Made by a program: the position numbers and the translations under genes. Below are positions 40,083 through 49,049 of a stretch of DNA of 64,000 nucleotides, piece after piece. Numbering within the stretch: position 1 is the stretch's first letter; each line of letters begins with the position of its first letter. Below the pieces are notes generated by a model. That model was not told the origin of the DNA. It made no database searches and worked only from the letters and a program-made list of their open reading frames with translations. The stretch comes from Buttiauxella agrestis. Its GTDB lineage: Bacteria > Pseudomonadota > Gammaproteobacteria > Enterobacterales > Enterobacteriaceae. The stretch covers positions 2,320,763 to 2,384,762 of the forward strand of contig NZ_UIGI01000001.1 in NCBI RefSeq assembly GCF_900446255.1, written 5' to 3'.

Positions 40083-40173
40083 TAACGCTCTAATATGGCT
40101 GCGGGCAATGGTTTAGTTAACTTCTGACTCAGCCATCTGTTGACGCCATTCTCGCAAAGAAGGCGTCTTCTTT
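40083..40173 (-). pseudogene. Relic of the 3' end of gmr
   Basis: This stretch aligns with the real gmr 3' end at 41602-41693. By hand I count about 69 identical of 92 aligned columns, ungapped over the first 68 and then with a one-base deletion that shifts frame. Shared runs include TTGACGCCATTC and AGGCGTCTTCTTT. It encodes the counterpart of the last 35 or so codons of Gmr with in-frame stops. It lies between the rpfF and lysR stop codons in the same orientation as gmr. Confidence 0.85.
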
Positions 40174-40181
40174 CACTCAAC

Positions 40182-41081
40182 CTACTGTTTCTGTGCCCGA
40201 ACCAGCTCAAGGAAGAAGAGCAACGCAGGGGACAGATTTTCCTTCGACCATGCGACAGCAATTCCCATCGACAAACGCTTCGTATCTTCCTTCAACTTCC
40301 GAAAAACCACCCCTTGCCTTTTGATGCACTGCAAAGAGGATGGAACCAAAGCGATGCCTTTGCCTTCGGCAATTAGCCCCAGCATGATGTGGTGATCTGG
40401 CGGCTCTGCAATCGCGTTTAGCTTAAAATCGATGCTTTGGAAAAACCTCTGACAATGATCATAAAAGCCAGGATTCATGCGCCGCTCAAACCAGAACATC
40501 GGCTCTTCGCGCAGGTTATCGAAAGAAATACTGCGTTTGGCGGCAAGCTTATGACCCGCAGGTAAAGCCACAACAAGGGGATCGTCGATAATTTTCTCAA
40601 CCGCCAGATCCTGCGTTTCGGTGTGCAAACCTACAAACGCTACATCCATTGTGCCGTTCTTCACTTCGCGAACCAGATTAACTAAATAATTTCCCTTTGA
40701 GAGAATTTGCCAGTCTGCAAAACGCTGCTGCATCTCTTGTGTCACATCAGGGATTGCGCTTCGTTCGAACACGGTGGTGTAGCCAACGATAAATTTCCCG
40801 GCATCAGTGCTCCGTTTCGATCTGGCGACGGCAATGGCTTTTTCTGCCTGAAGTAGCGTCTTTCTAACCTCGGGTAAAAATGCCGCACCGGCCTCAGTAA
40901 GCGTTACGCCACTCTTATGGCGATTAAACAACTGAACGCCGAGCTGCTCTTCAAGCTGATGAATTTGCCTGCTTAACGGTGGCTGCGAAATATGCATACG
41001 CAATGCCGCACGGCTGAAGTTGAGCTCTTCACAGACCGCGAGAAAGTAACGAAACTGGCGTAAATCGATAGATTCATTCAT
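40182..41081 (-). CDS. LysR-family transcriptional regulator
   Basis: A protein of 299 residues. The N-terminal winged helix is LRQFRYFLAVCEELNFSRAA to HQLEEQLGVQLFNRHKSG. The effector domain (about 90-299) includes GKFIVGYTTVFERSAIPDV and HHIMLGLIAEGKGIALVPSS, closest in style to the CatR/BenM/CbbR-like branch. It is divergent from a carboxymuconolactone decarboxylase-like gene with an 87-nt gap, the standard arrangement of a LysR regulator and its target. The effector is unknown, perhaps an aromatic or quinone compound given the neighbour. Not present at this locus in E. coli. Confidence 0.92.
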   Translation of the reverse strand: MNESIDLRQFRYFLAVCEELNFSRAALRMHISQPPLSRQIHQLEEQLGVQLFNRHKSGVTLTEAGAAFLPEVRKTLLQAEKAIAVARSKRSTDAGKFIVGYTTVFERSAIPDVTQEMQQRFADWQILSKGNYLVNLVREVKNGTMDVAFVGLHTETQDLAVEKIIDDPLVVALPAGHKLAAKRSISFDNLREEPMFWFERRMNPGFYDHCQRFFQSIDFKLNAIAEPPDHHIMLGLIAEGKGIALVPSSLQCIKRQGVVFRKLKEDTKRLSMGIAVAWSKENLSPALLFFLELVRAQKQ

Positions 41082-41108
41082 ACCAAAAAGGTATCACAAA
41101 AAGGGTAT
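41080..41108. promoter_or_regulatory. LysR-type operator between the LysR gene and the CMD gene
   Basis: ATACC-AAAAA-GGTAT (41080-41094) is a perfect inverted repeat with the T-N11-A pattern of LysR boxes. A second half, AAAAAGGGTAT, follows at 41098-41108. The first box overlaps the start codon of the LysR gene, which would suit autorepression. Confidence 0.65.
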
Positions 41109-41168
41109 TGGATGCATTGCCCGGCAGAATTTACAGTGCGTTCATCACACAACGTTAATGAATGAAAA

Positions 41169-41543
41169 ATGGAAAATGAACGCTATTTACGTGGGCTTGC
41201 GAAGTTAAAAGAAGTGGACGGTCACACCGGGGAAAACGTCATCAACAGCCTGAGCGACATCGCCCCAGATTTTGCCCGCCTGCTGATTGAATTTCCTTTT
41301 GGCGATATCTATTCAAGGCCGGGGCTGGATTTAAAGTCTCGTGAAATTGCGGTGGTTGCCGCACTTACCGCCCTGGGTAACGCCACACCACAACTCAAAG
41401 TGCATATCGAAGGTGCGCTTAATGTCGGCTGTACAGAGCAGGAAGTCATTGAGGTGATCATGCAGATGGCTGTTTACGCAGGGTTTCCTTGCGCACTGAA
41501 TGGGATATTTGCTGCTAAAGAGGTCTTTGCAAAAAGAAAATAG
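41169..41543 (+). CDS. Carboxymuconolactone decarboxylase (CMD) family protein
   Basis: A protein of 124 residues with the small all-helical CMD/AhpD fold: YSRPGLDLKSREIAVVAALT, then ALGNATPQLKVHIEGALNVG and CTEQEVIEVIMQMAVYAGFP. True AhpD peroxidases have a CxxC pair; here the single Cys residues are in VGCTEQ and FPCALNG, so a PcaC-like or redox-sensing role is equally possible. Divergent from the LysR gene that probably controls it. No other protocatechuate pathway gene is in the window. Confidence 0.88.
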   Translation: MENERYLRGLAKLKEVDGHTGENVINSLSDIAPDFARLLIEFPFGDIYSRPGLDLKSREIAVVAALTALGNATPQLKVHIEGALNVGCTEQEVIEVIMQMAVYAGFPCALNGIFAAKEVFAKRK

Positions 41544-41560
41544 CCAGGCTTGCCTGGCTA
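41541..41560 (-). terminator. gmr terminator
   Basis: TAGCCAGGC-TT-GCCTGGCTA is a perfect 9-bp stem. On the minus strand it is followed by TTTTCTTTTT, so it ends gmr transcripts; it overlaps the stop codon of the convergent CMD gene. Confidence 0.85.
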
Positions 41561-41567
41561 GATCAAA

Positions 41568-43559
41568 CTATCGCGCCGTTCTGGCAAGATATCGCTTTAA
41601 CCAACGCTCAAATACGGCGGCGGGCATCGGTTTAGCAAATAAATAACCCTGCCGTTCGTTGACGCCATTCTTCGTGAGAAAGGCGTCTTCTTTTTGGTTT
41701 TCAACACCTTCAGCAATCACCTGTAAATTCAGTGCCTGCGCAACGGCAACGATGGCTCGCACCAGCGATTGCGATACCGATTGTTTGTGAATGTCGCGAA
41801 CGAAACTTTGGTCGAGTTTAATGGCATCAATCGGAAAGCGCGCAAGCTGAGACAGCGAAGAATAACCGGTTCCAAAATCATCCAGATGCACCTGCGCACC
41901 CAAACGGCTGAATTGCTGGATAACGGAGAGGGCGAGTTCTTCGTTTTCAATCAGGCAGCTTTCGGTTAGTTCCACATCAATCGGGCAGTACTCAAAGTTG
42001 AGATCTTTCAACGCTTGCTTCAGATCGCTGAAGATAGTTTGATCCGCTAACTGGCGTGCAGAAACGTTCACCGCAACGCGCAAATTAATGCCTTTATCGC
42101 GCCATTTTGCCACTTGCTGAACCACACTCAGCATGACCCAACGGCCAAGCGGGACAATCAAACCGGACTCTTCAGCGTAAGAGATAAAATCCAGCGGTGG
42201 AATTAACCCGCGCTCCGGTGATTGCCAGCGCACCAGTGCTTCCAGACTGCGGACTTCGCCACGCCAGGTCATTTTCGGCTGATAGTGAATCACCAGTTGG
42301 TCGTTCTCCAGCGCTTTGCGCAGGTTGGTATCGAGCCACAAATATTCAAAAACACGCTGGTTCATCTCAGGCGAGAACACGCAGAATTTACCGCGGCCGC
42401 CCTCTTTGGCGGTATACATTGCGGTATCCGCATTCCGGATAACACTTTCTCTATCTTCACCATGCTGTGGTGCCAGCGAAATCCCTAATGAACAACCGGT
42501 GTAAACCTCAATCAGCCCAATGCGGAAAGGCTGTTTCAGGCGAGTCAGAATACGAGACGACATGGCTTCAAGTGCTGCCTGAGAAGTATCAGTTGCCAGA
42601 ACGATAAACTCATCGCCACCAAGGCGCGCCAGAATCTGCCCTTCATCAAGGCAACTGAGAATGGCCAGCGACACCGCCTGTAACAGCTGATCGCCGAACA
42701 TGTGCCCGTAGGCGTCATTCACTTTTTTAAAGTTATCGAGATCAAGATAAACAATGCCCACTTGAGTATCAGCGCGATTCTCAATGGCAGCAGTGATTAA
42801 GTCGTTGATGGCATTGCGATTGGGGAGGCCAGTGATGGTATCGGTATTCGCCAGCACACGCAGTCGCTCCTGAGCGCGGCGTTCTTCGGTAATGTCAGTA
42901 CCCGAACAAATCAGATAGATTTCGTTTTTGCCGCTGCCACTGTGGACGAATTTATTGCGAAACAAAAAAAGGCGCTGGCCTTTACGGGTTTTTACCCAAC
43001 GCTCGACCTCATAAGAATTCCCGTTACGGAAGAAGCCGCTGATATTTCGTTTCGAAGCGGCAGCCTCGCTGCGGCTCATAAAAAGTTTAAAGACGTTTTG
43101 GCCAATGACTTCTTGTTCTTTCAGTCCGGTATATTCTTCGCTCAAGCGATTGAAACGCTGAATATTCCCCAGGCGGTCAAGAATCACGATGACCGAATTT
43201 GCCTCGGAAACGACCTGCTCGGCAAAGGAGAGTCCCTGAACCAAATCGCGCGCGACAGAAGGGGTGTCATTCCAGGCGGATGCCGTGCCAGCCCACTCTT
43301 TCTTCGAGACTTTGCGCCCCACCAAATGCACAGGAATCTCACTGCCGAACAGTGAAATAGAGAGCGTGACGCTGGAGGTGATAACCGTCATCTGGCGGAT
43401 TTGGTCTGCCTGCTCTGGCTCAAGAGCTACGACCTGGCTGACGTCTGAACTTTCGCTTGCTGCTAATTGCAACGCATTGCTATCGTTCGGCAAACGCCAG
43501 TATGGGCTGGTTGTCCCTAAATAACGGTAGAGCAGATTCTGCTCCAAATCGTCTTTCAT
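41568..43559 (-). CDS. gmr: Gmr/PdeR (RpfR orthologue), PAS-GGDEF-EAL cyclic-di-GMP enzyme
   Basis: A protein of 663 residues (661 in E. coli). An N-terminal region of about 100 residues, [20 protein letters not shown] onward, corresponds to the RpfF-interaction domain of RpfR. A PAS domain ([15 protein letters not shown] to [11 protein letters not shown]) follows, then GGDEF with an intact [11 protein letters not shown], and EAL with SLEALVRW and [10 protein letters not shown]. In E. coli it is a c-di-GMP phosphodiesterase and trigger enzyme in curli control; in Cronobacter and Burkholderia the RpfR form binds the DSF signal in its PAS domain. Both catalytic motifs look intact. Confidence 0.95.
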   Translation of the reverse strand: MKDDLEQNLLYRYLGTTSPYWRLPNDSNALQLAASESSDVSQVVALEPEQADQIRQMTVITSSVTLSISLFGSEIPVHLVGRKVSKKEWAGTASAWNDTPSVARDLVQGLSFAEQVVSEANSVIVILDRLGNIQRFNRLSEEYTGLKEQEVIGQNVFKLFMSRSEAAASKRNISGFFRNGNSYEVERWVKTRKGQRLFLFRNKFVHSGSGKNEIYLICSGTDITEERRAQERLRVLANTDTITGLPNRNAINDLITAAIENRADTQVGIVYLDLDNFKKVNDAYGHMFGDQLLQAVSLAILSCLDEGQILARLGGDEFIVLATDTSQAALEAMSSRILTRLKQPFRIGLIEVYTGCSLGISLAPQHGEDRESVIRNADTAMYTAKEGGRGKFCVFSPEMNQRVFEYLWLDTNLRKALENDQLVIHYQPKMTWRGEVRSLEALVRWQSPERGLIPPLDFISYAEESGLIVPLGRWVMLSVVQQVAKWRDKGINLRVAVNVSARQLADQTIFSDLKQALKDLNFEYCPIDVELTESCLIENEELALSVIQQFSRLGAQVHLDDFGTGYSSLSQLARFPIDAIKLDQSFVRDIHKQSVSQSLVRAIVAVAQALNLQVIAEGVENQKEDAFLTKNGVNERQGYLFAKPMPAAVFERWLKRYLARTAR

Positions 43560-43601
43560 GCTCTCTCCTGAACGGGGCCGACATAGCGTGCCAGTCTCTG
43601 A

Positions 43602-43620
43602 TTTATATTAGCAATATAAA
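43602..43620. promoter_or_regulatory. Perfect AT-rich palindrome upstream of gmr
   Basis: TTTATATT-AGC-AATATAAA lies 42 nt before the gmr ATG, where a promoter or operator would be. The rest of 43560-43800 is AT-rich and shows no gene. Confidence 0.4.
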
Positions 43621-43807
43621 ACCGATCTTAAAGTGACAACCGTGAGTAAAAGACATTGTTTTTGCAGAAGATGTGAGAAATCTGAATCTTCGCCTTTAGA
43701 TTGGTGACTTTCCCTGAGTAAAACCGGTAAAAAAAGAGTCATAACGCTAATCATTTCCCAGTTGTGATTATTAACTGTAAATCAGTAACCGTGAAAGAAA
43801 ACAAAAA

Positions 43808-43836
43808 AAAAGCTGAACATAAAGTTCAGCTTTTTA
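43808..43836 (-). terminator. rnb terminator
   Basis: On the minus strand AAAAAGCTGAAC is followed by GTTCAGCT and a long T run, 23 nt after the rnb stop. Confidence 0.92.
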
Positions 43837-43858
43837 ACGATGGTTCACAAACTTGATA

Positions 43859-45793
43859 TCAGGCAGCGGGGCGAGCGATCACGCTGCGTGTTTCCATACG
43901 AACTTCCGCGATGGTGACATCAATCACGTCAGTGACTTTGTAAGCCACTTCGCCTTTGATTTGCACAGTGCCTAATTCCTGGCTGCACACCATTTCATCA
44001 CGCACTGAGTGAATAAATGGGGCAGGGATAAAGGCAACCGCACCGTTATCAATCAGGCGAACACGCATTCCGCCACGGCTGACATCAATAATCTCTGCGG
44101 CAAATTTGGTATCCGTTCCCGCTTTATCTTGCAGGAAACGAGCATACAGCCAGTCGCCAACATCACGTTCAGCCATGCGGTTCAGACGGCGGCGTTCTGC
44201 CATTTGTACCGTAATTTCATCTTGTGGACGTGATGCCGTTTCACCTTTGATGATCGCTTTTAGCAGGCGATGGTTAATCATATCGCCGTATTTACGAATC
44301 GGTGAAGTCCAGGTGGCGTAAGCTTCCAGACCCAAACCGTAGTGCGGACCCGGTTCGGTGCTGATTTCAGCAAACGACTGATAACGACGAATACGGCTAT
44401 CAAGGAAACCGGTTGGTTGCGCGTCGAGTTCACGGCGCAACTTGCAGAAGCCGTTAAGCGTCAGCACTTCTTGCGCGTTAACCTCAAGGCCATGGCCTTG
44501 TAGCATTGTGGCAAGTTGTTCGATGTTTGCCGGGTCAAAACCGGTGTGAACGTTATAAACGCCGAAACCAAGCTTTTCACGCAGCACGATTGCCGCACAG
44601 ACGTTTGCCGCAATCATTGATTCTTCTACGATGCGGTTAGCGATACGACGTGGCTCGGAAACGATATCCAGCACTTCGCCTTTCTCGCCTAATACAAAGC
44701 GGTAATCTGGGCGGTCTTTAAACACCAACGCGTGAGTGCGGCGCCAGTCAGCACGGCTCAGGCAAACACGCTCGAGCAGGCGAATTTGTTTAGCTATGGC
44801 GTCAGATGGTGGCTGCCAGTCGCCTTTTTCTTCTAACCAGTCGGACACATCGTCATATGCCAGTTTGGCTTTTGATTCGATGGTGGCGACAAAGAAGTTA
44901 ATCTCGCTCTCAATGCTACCGTCCTGCGCGATAACCATGCGGCAAGCCACAACAGGGCGCGTGACATTAGGGCGCAGCGAGCACAAATCGTCTGACAATT
45001 CGCGTGGCAGCATCGGGATGTTGAAGCCCGGCAGGTAGTTTGTGAAGGCGCGAACTTTCGCGATATCGTCAAGCTTGCTGCCTTCTTCAATCCAGGCGGT
45101 TGGATCGGCAATCGCGACGGTCAGTTGCAGTTTGCCGTCGGCAAGTTCTTCAACAAACAGCGCATCATCCATATCTTCGGTGCTGGCGCTATCAATGGTG
45201 ACAAAATCCAGGGCGGTTAAATCTTCACGCACCAGGCCTTCGTCGAGCATTTCAGTTGCTACGCCATTAGGCGCTTCGCGCTCAAGATTGTGACGTGACA
45301 GTGTCACCCACCATGGTGCAAGGTGATCGTCACCAGAGGTGATGAATTGAGTCAAATCAGCATAGAAACCGCGATCCCCTTTCAACGGATGGCGCTTCAT
45401 TTCTGCGACGGCCCAGTCACCATTCTGGAAATCATGGGTGACGTTACGGTCAGCTCGACACTGAATAGCATCGCGCAGTAATGGATGGTCTGGAACAATT
45501 GTCAGACGGTCGTCTTTACGTTGCACACGGCCAACAAACCGGCTGAGGAACGGTTCGATAAGCTCTTCTGGCTCAGCGGTTTCGCGGTCCTTTTCGGTAT
45601 GAATCACCGCGCTCACGCGGTCACCGTGCATCACTTTTTTCATCTGCGGTGGCGGAATAAAGTAACTTTTCTGGGAATCCACTTCGAGGAAGCCAAAGCC
45701 TTTTTCCGTGCCTTTAACCACACCTTCAACGCGTGGAGTTTGGGAATGCAGTTGCTGTTTAAGCTGCGCGAGCAGCGGATTATCCTGGAACAT
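43859..45793 (-). CDS. rnb: Ribonuclease II
   Basis: A protein of 644 residues, the E. coli length. Processive 3'-to-5' exoribonuclease for single-stranded RNA. Two cold-shock domains at the N-terminus, RNB catalytic domain with the four Asp in [20 protein letters not shown], the [23 protein letters not shown]-type block near residue 500 (start of the block [20 protein letters not shown]), and an S1 domain at the end ([20 protein letters not shown]). Its own terminator lies downstream. Confidence 0.98.
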   Translation of the reverse strand: MFQDNPLLAQLKQQLHSQTPRVEGVVKGTEKGFGFLEVDSQKSYFIPPPQMKKVMHGDRVSAVIHTEKDRETAEPEELIEPFLSRFVGRVQRKDDRLTIVPDHPLLRDAIQCRADRNVTHDFQNGDWAVAEMKRHPLKGDRGFYADLTQFITSGDDHLAPWWVTLSRHNLEREAPNGVATEMLDEGLVREDLTALDFVTIDSASTEDMDDALFVEELADGKLQLTVAIADPTAWIEEGSKLDDIAKVRAFTNYLPGFNIPMLPRELSDDLCSLRPNVTRPVVACRMVIAQDGSIESEINFFVATIESKAKLAYDDVSDWLEEKGDWQPPSDAIAKQIRLLERVCLSRADWRRTHALVFKDRPDYRFVLGEKGEVLDIVSEPRRIANRIVEESMIAANVCAAIVLREKLGFGVYNVHTGFDPANIEQLATMLQGHGLEVNAQEVLTLNGFCKLRRELDAQPTGFLDSRIRRYQSFAEISTEPGPHYGLGLEAYATWTSPIRKYGDMINHRLLKAIIKGETASRPQDEITVQMAERRRLNRMAERDVGDWLYARFLQDKAGTDTKFAAEIIDVSRGGMRVRLIDNGAVAFIPAPFIHSVRDEMVCSQELGTVQIKGEVAYKVTDVIDVTIAEVRMETRSVIARPAA

Positions 45794-45894
45794 ATTTTTT
45801 AGTTTTCGTGGCCAAAAGAGCGGCTGACAGTTTTACGCGAAACCACCCTTTGCGGCAAGCGCTGTTTGCCGCAAAGGCACGTGTTAGCTGATGC

Positions 45895-47052
45895 TTAACT
45901 GGCATTACCCAGCCCGATTTTTAGCCGATTCAACCAGCCGTATAGCCCTGAACTGACAAGTAATTTTACAATGTCGTGCTCTTTAAAACCCTGCTCGTAC
46001 AAGGGTTGAAGCTGAGCGGCGCTAAAGCTGCCAGGCGATCGCGTTAATACACGCACAGCCTGGATGATTGCCCGTTCACGCGGGTGGTTATGGCACCACG
46101 CCTGTAACGCTCTTTCACCATTGCGCATGGCTTCTGGCAGATGACTGTCACCGCGCCAGGCAAGTGCAAAATCTGTAAAGCAACTCACGCTGCCGTTAAT
46201 GCGGGCGGTCAACAGACCAACCAGAACCGTATCGTCATCAGCCTGAGCGGTCGGCAGGCAAAATAATCGGGTTAACTGGCTCAATGCGTGAAGCGCTGAG
46301 ACATCGTTTGCCAACAATCCGCTTAACTCTCGTAACGCTTGCTGAGGTTCACTGAAATTGATTGCCTCAAGTTGTTGGCTATTGGCATAGCGCTGTTCTA
46401 CCGCAGGCAAAGCGGGCTGCCAGGATTTATCACCTTCCAGGAATAACTCTGCACTGGCGTCCTGTTGCATATCAAGACCTGGTAGCCAGCGCACAGGAAG
46501 CCCCTGAAGCGCCTGAAACACAGCAATCACGCGAGCCTGAAAACCGATAAAGCCAATCAGTTGATTAAACGTAACGATGTCATTTACTGAGAGCGCGACT
46601 TCATCGAGCTGCTGGCGTGAATTGTCATCAATTAACGTTGGCTGACTGGCCAGTTGGCGAGCGTACTGCGTGATTTGCGTCAGGCGACGATTGCTCTCGC
46701 GGGAGGAGTCGGGACCCGGTTGCGGGGCAAGGCGGGCGGCATAGTGGTTACACAGACGCTGAACGCCGTAAACCTGGGCGACAGTCAGAGCTGTACTCAG
46801 ACGGTCATAGCAACTTAGCGTGTTCAAACGCGTAACAGGGGTGCTTTCCGGGAGCAAACATTCAGCGGCATTGCGCGCGACGCAAAGCCAGTCTGCTTCA
46901 GTCGCACGTTGCTCAACACTGAGTGCTAAGTCGAGCAAAAAGCGGTCCTGAAGGAATGCGGCCTCAGGAACTAACGGTAATACGGCGTCGCTGCGGCTGG
47001 ATTGAGTTTCATGATACCAGTGGCCTTTGCCAGAGATTCGGCGTTGTTCCAT
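45895..47052 (-). CDS. yciW: YciW, CMD-domain protein of uncertain function
   Basis: A protein of 385 residues, slightly longer than E. coli YciW (about 375). It begins MEQRRISGKGHWYHETQSS, and the conserved middle is YAARLAPQPGPDSSRESNRR then LTQITQYARQLA. Two AhpD/CMD-like halves are suggested by VNDIVTFNQLIGFIGFQARV and LLTARINGSVSCFTDFAL. It ends with the conserved SSGLYGWLNRLKIGLG. It has been proposed to act in cysteine or peroxide metabolism, without a firm activity. The 189 nt to fabI hold the fabI terminator. Confidence 0.93.
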   Translation of the reverse strand: MEQRRISGKGHWYHETQSSRSDAVLPLVPEAAFLQDRFLLDLALSVEQRATEADWLCVARNAAECLLPESTPVTRLNTLSCYDRLSTALTVAQVYGVQRLCNHYAARLAPQPGPDSSRESNRRLTQITQYARQLASQPTLIDDNSRQQLDEVALSVNDIVTFNQLIGFIGFQARVIAVFQALQGLPVRWLPGLDMQQDASAELFLEGDKSWQPALPAVEQRYANSQQLEAINFSEPQQALRELSGLLANDVSALHALSQLTRLFCLPTAQADDDTVLVGLLTARINGSVSCFTDFALAWRGDSHLPEAMRNGERALQAWCHNHPRERAIIQAVRVLTRSPGSFSAAQLQPLYEQGFKEHDIVKLLVSSGLYGWLNRLKIGLGNAS

Positions 47053-47209
47053 GGTCGTTCCTTGGTCAAAGAGTTTACAAGCCCGGGTAAAACACCTGAC
47101 GGCCTGGTTAGCTGCTTTATCCTGGCGTAACCACGGAACACGACAAAAGAATGATAGGAGATAACAAATATCAGAAAAGAATAACTGCCAGAGAGGAAAA
47201 AGAAGAACA

Positions 47210-47228
47210 GGGCGGACGAATGCCGCCC
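47210..47228 (-). terminator. fabI terminator
   Basis: On the minus strand GGGCGG-7 nt-CCGCCC is followed by a T-rich run (TGTTCTTCTTTTTCC), 14 nt after the fabI stop. Confidence 0.75.
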
Positions 47229-47242
47229 CGTTGCGAACGGAA

Positions 47243-48034
47243 TTAGTCTTTCAGTTCCAGTTCGTTCATTGCAGCGATGCTGAAGCCGCCGTCAACGTGC
47301 AGGACTTCACCGGAAACACCGGCAGACAGATCAGAGCACAGGAATGCTGCTGAGTTGCCCACGTCTTCAATGGTCACGGTACGACGAATCGGCGTTACCG
47401 CTTCGCAATGTGACAGCATTTTACGGAAATCTTTAATGCCAGATGCCGCCAGAGTACGGATTGGACCTGCAGAAATCGCGTTCACACGCACGCCTTCTGG
47501 ACCCATCGCGTTCGCCATATAGCGCACGTTAGCTTCCAGAGACGCTTTAGCCAGACCCATAACGTTGTAGTTAGGGATAGCACGTTCAGCGCCCAGGTAA
47601 GACAGAGTCAGCAGTGCAGAACCAGGGTTCAGCATTTCACGGCAAACTTTAGCCATGGCTACAAAGCTGTAGGAGCTGATGTCGTGAGCAATTTTGAAGC
47701 CTTCACGGGTAACTGCATTCACGTAATCGCCATCTAACTGGTCGCCTGGTGCGAAGCCAATTGAGTGAACGAAACCGTCAAACTTCGGCCAGCTTTTCGC
47801 AAGCTCAGCAAACATCGCGTCGATGCTTGCATCTTCTGCCACGTCGCACGGCAGAACCAGGCTTGAACCCAGGTCCGCAGCAAAACCTTCCACACGGCCT
47901 TTCAGTTTTTCATTCTGGTAAGTGAAAGCCAGTTCAGCACCTTCGCGATGCATAGCCTGTGCGATACCGTAGGCAATGGAGAGTTTACTGGCGACGCCAG
48001 TGATCAGAATGCGTTTACCGGTAAGAAAACCCAT
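47243..48034 (-). CDS. fabI: Enoyl-[acyl-carrier-protein] reductase (NADH)
   Basis: A protein of 263 residues (262 in E. coli). It performs the last step of each fatty-acid elongation cycle and is the target of triclosan. The NADH motif is [19 protein letters not shown]. The Gly whose mutation gives triclosan resistance is in [10 protein letters not shown], and the catalytic Tyr-x6-Lys is in [26 protein letters not shown] repeat at about 48176-48188 upstream is a possible promoter element. Confidence 0.98.
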   Translation of the reverse strand: MGFLTGKRILITGVASKLSIAYGIAQAMHREGAELAFTYQNEKLKGRVEGFAADLGSSLVLPCDVAEDASIDAMFAELAKSWPKFDGFVHSIGFAPGDQLDGDYVNAVTREGFKIAHDISSYSFVAMAKVCREMLNPGSALLTLSYLGAERAIPNYNVMGLAKASLEANVRYMANAMGPEGVRVNAISAGPIRTLAASGIKDFRKMLSHCEAVTPIRRTVTIEDVGNSAAFLCSDLSAGVSGEVLHVDGGFSIAAMNELELKD

Positions 48035-48292
48035 AGCTTTGAATCCTTATAGTTTCTGCTAATTTTATGACTTAACAATCACTAAGTTACGATTGATTCG
48101 TCACAATTTTTCAACACGAAAGTGAAATTATATCCCACTCAGCGCCTGTTGTGTCACCTTATTTTTCTGGCCCCGGTTAACTGGTTATCACGTCGCCAGA
48201 GGTCATTCCTGTTACGTTCTCGCCAAAGCAAAATATGAAAGGCGCAGTAAACTTAAATCTCACCCTGGAAACAGAGAAACCGGAGAGTATCG

Positions 48293-48700
48293 ATGAAAAT
48301 TACTGTTGAAACTCGTGTTAAAGCACCCGTTGAAAAAGTCTGGCAGGCCTACATCAACCCGGAAGATGTTAAGCAATGGAACACCGCTTCACCCGACTGG
48401 TACACGCCAACGGCAGCCGCTGATTTCAGAGAAGGCGGAGCGTTTTCATTCCGTATGGAAGCTAAAGACGGCAGCATGGGGTTTGATTTTGCAGGAATTT
48501 ATACCCACATCGTACCGCTACAACTTATTGAATACACCTTCGGAGATCGCGAAGCGAAAGTGGAATTTACTCAAACCGCCGATGGCGTGGATATGCGTCT
48601 GGATTTCGACCCGGATCAACAATACCCCGTTGAACATCAGAAAAGCGGCTGGCAGGCGATTCTGGATAATTTTGCGCGGTATGTTGAGGCAAAAAAATAG
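48293..48700 (+). CDS. SRPBCC (AHSA1/START-like) domain protein
   Basis: A protein of 135 residues with a full SRPBCC fold: VETRVKAPVEKVWQAYINPE, then FREGGAFSFRMEAKDGSMGF and the AHSA1-type end HQKSGWQAILDNFARYVEA. These proteins bind hydrophobic ligands or act as co-chaperone-like domains; many small bacterial members have no known function. CGGAGAG precedes the ATG. It occupies the fabI-sap interval, where E. coli has ycjD. Confidence 0.88.
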   Translation: MKITVETRVKAPVEKVWQAYINPEDVKQWNTASPDWYTPTAAADFREGGAFSFRMEAKDGSMGFDFAGIYTHIVPLQLIEYTFGDREAKVEFTQTADGVDMRLDFDPDQQYPVEHQKSGWQAILDNFARYVEAKK

Positions 48701-49049
48701 AAATATCGCAGCACGGGTGAATGATATTTCACCCGCAAACTGTTTTTACGGAGGTTTTATATTTACAAACCATATGGTTCTTAAAGCATCCAATAACCAA
48801 TTAAGTTATTCGCGCTGTAATTTAATTTAATCAGTGCTTAATTTTTTTTGTTTTTTAAATATCCTTGAAATGTCATTTTTTATTTGATTGCTATTGGTGA
48901 ATTGGTTAATTTGATGCCTTTTAAAATATAAAAGGTTCTATGGATTTTAATGGACAGTAAGTTGATTATTTCAACATGCTCCTTGAAAATATCACATGGG
49001 GATACTGTGATGGGAACCTTTCGTTCAATTATTCCTGGAGGAATAAATA
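48701..49049. other. AT-rich interval before the orphan gene
   Basis: No gene is visible. It is much richer in A and T than its surroundings (long T runs near 48841-48885). Two inverted repeats lie near its end: GTTGA-TTATT-TCAAC (48961-48975) and ATCACA-9 nt-TGTGAT (48991-49011). A strong GGAGG site (49038-49042) serves the next gene. I read it as the promoter and leader of that gene. Confidence 0.5.

Noticed and set aside
48306-48830. 174-codon plus frame overlapping the SRPBCC gene
   Set aside because: It is out of frame with the SRPBCC domain protein, which has the correct fold motifs and start; the extra tail is AT-rich non-coding sequence.
48991-49011. Possible CRP site before the orphan gene
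   Set aside because: The half-sites are in the wrong order (TCACA before TGTGA) and the spacer is 9 nt, so it does not fit the CRP consensus.
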